Shown in pieces: positions 63,975-64,000 of a stretch of 64,000 bases of DNA. Under the pieces are notes generated by a model. That model ran no database searches, was not told where the DNA came from, and saw only the letters and a list, made by a program, of their open reading frames with translations. The stretch comes from JAGQSZ01 sp049647585 (lineage in GTDB: Bacteria > Actinomycetota > Acidimicrobiia > Acidimicrobiales > Microtrichaceae): positions 62,001-126,000 of the forward strand of contig JBARXY010000001.1 of NCBI GenBank assembly GCA_049647585.1, given 5' to 3'. Position 1 is the stretch's first letter. Each line of letters opens with the position of its first letter. A program made the translations under genes and the position numbers.

Positions 63975-64000
63975 TCTGGTCTCCTTCAAACTTTGGTGGA

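Noticed and set aside
1..64000. tRNA, rRNA, prophage, intact insertion sequence or replication origin
   Set aside because: I saw no cloverleaf, rRNA segment, integrase, terminal inverted repeats with a transposase, or DnaA-box cluster. The IS630-like piece at 56440-56640 is part of a larger gene, not an element.

Overview
The window looks like chromosome of a high-GC actinobacterium. GTG and TTG starts are frequent, lipoproteins and DUF2510 and LppM-like domains are present, and a complete type IV pilus (T4P) engine sits next to exopolysaccharide genes. By gene content I would guess the class Acidimicrobiia (Ilumatobacter/Microthrix-like), but no rRNA or other taxonomic marker is present, so this is inference.

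Region 1 (1-21.8 kb) is the pilus and surface-adhesion block. On the minus strand, pilB, pilC, a PilV-like pilin with one PKD domain, a giant PilW-like pilin with about 20 PKD-type repeats (2208 aa) and a PilX/GspK-like protein (1066 aa) form one overlapping operon ending at a strong hairpin. The major pilin gene pilA stands alone, and its 3' side carries a UUCG-tetraloop terminator ahead of pilT-pilD. Two fasciclin-domain lipoproteins lie on the plus strand among these genes, one with an apparently non-canonical ATC start. A truncated gene at the left edge is a paralogue of the C-terminal part of the PilX-like protein and ends in a Thr-rich linker and a CBM2-like domain. An LppM-like/DUF2510 membrane protein sits beside it.

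Region 2 (21.9-23.7 kb) is a short C1 block, folD-metF, translationally coupled.

Region 3 (23.8-40 kb) is an exopolysaccharide locus: DegT-type aminotransferase, phosphoglycosyl transferase, low-molecular-weight phosphotyrosine phosphatase, PAP2 phosphatase, GNAT acyltransferase, PaaK/CapK-like ligase, six glycosyltransferases, a Kef-type antiporter and a Wzc-like chain-length/tyrosine-kinase protein. No Wzx flippase or Wzy polymerase is seen.

Region 4 (40-64 kb) is the most unusual part. Five PhyH-family Fe(II)/2-oxoglutarate oxygenase genes and four large homologous radical SAM proteins (803-1059 aa) surround an ABC-2 exporter pair whose ATPase carries a Wzt-like C-terminal domain. Also here are a PIG-L deacetylase, a GSDH-type lipoprotein, a small lipoprotein and a polytopic membrane protein with an IS630-like helix-turn-helix N-terminus. 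Each radical SAM protein shares one architecture: an N-terminal small domain, a PqqD/RRE-like winged-helix-like domain (inferred), a disordered linker, a B12-binding-like domain, a CxxxCxxC radical SAM core and a conserved C-terminal domain ending in a FW....DWE motif. I interpret the region as an undescribed tailoring-and-export system for a surface glycan, lipid or secreted metabolite; the substrate is unknown.
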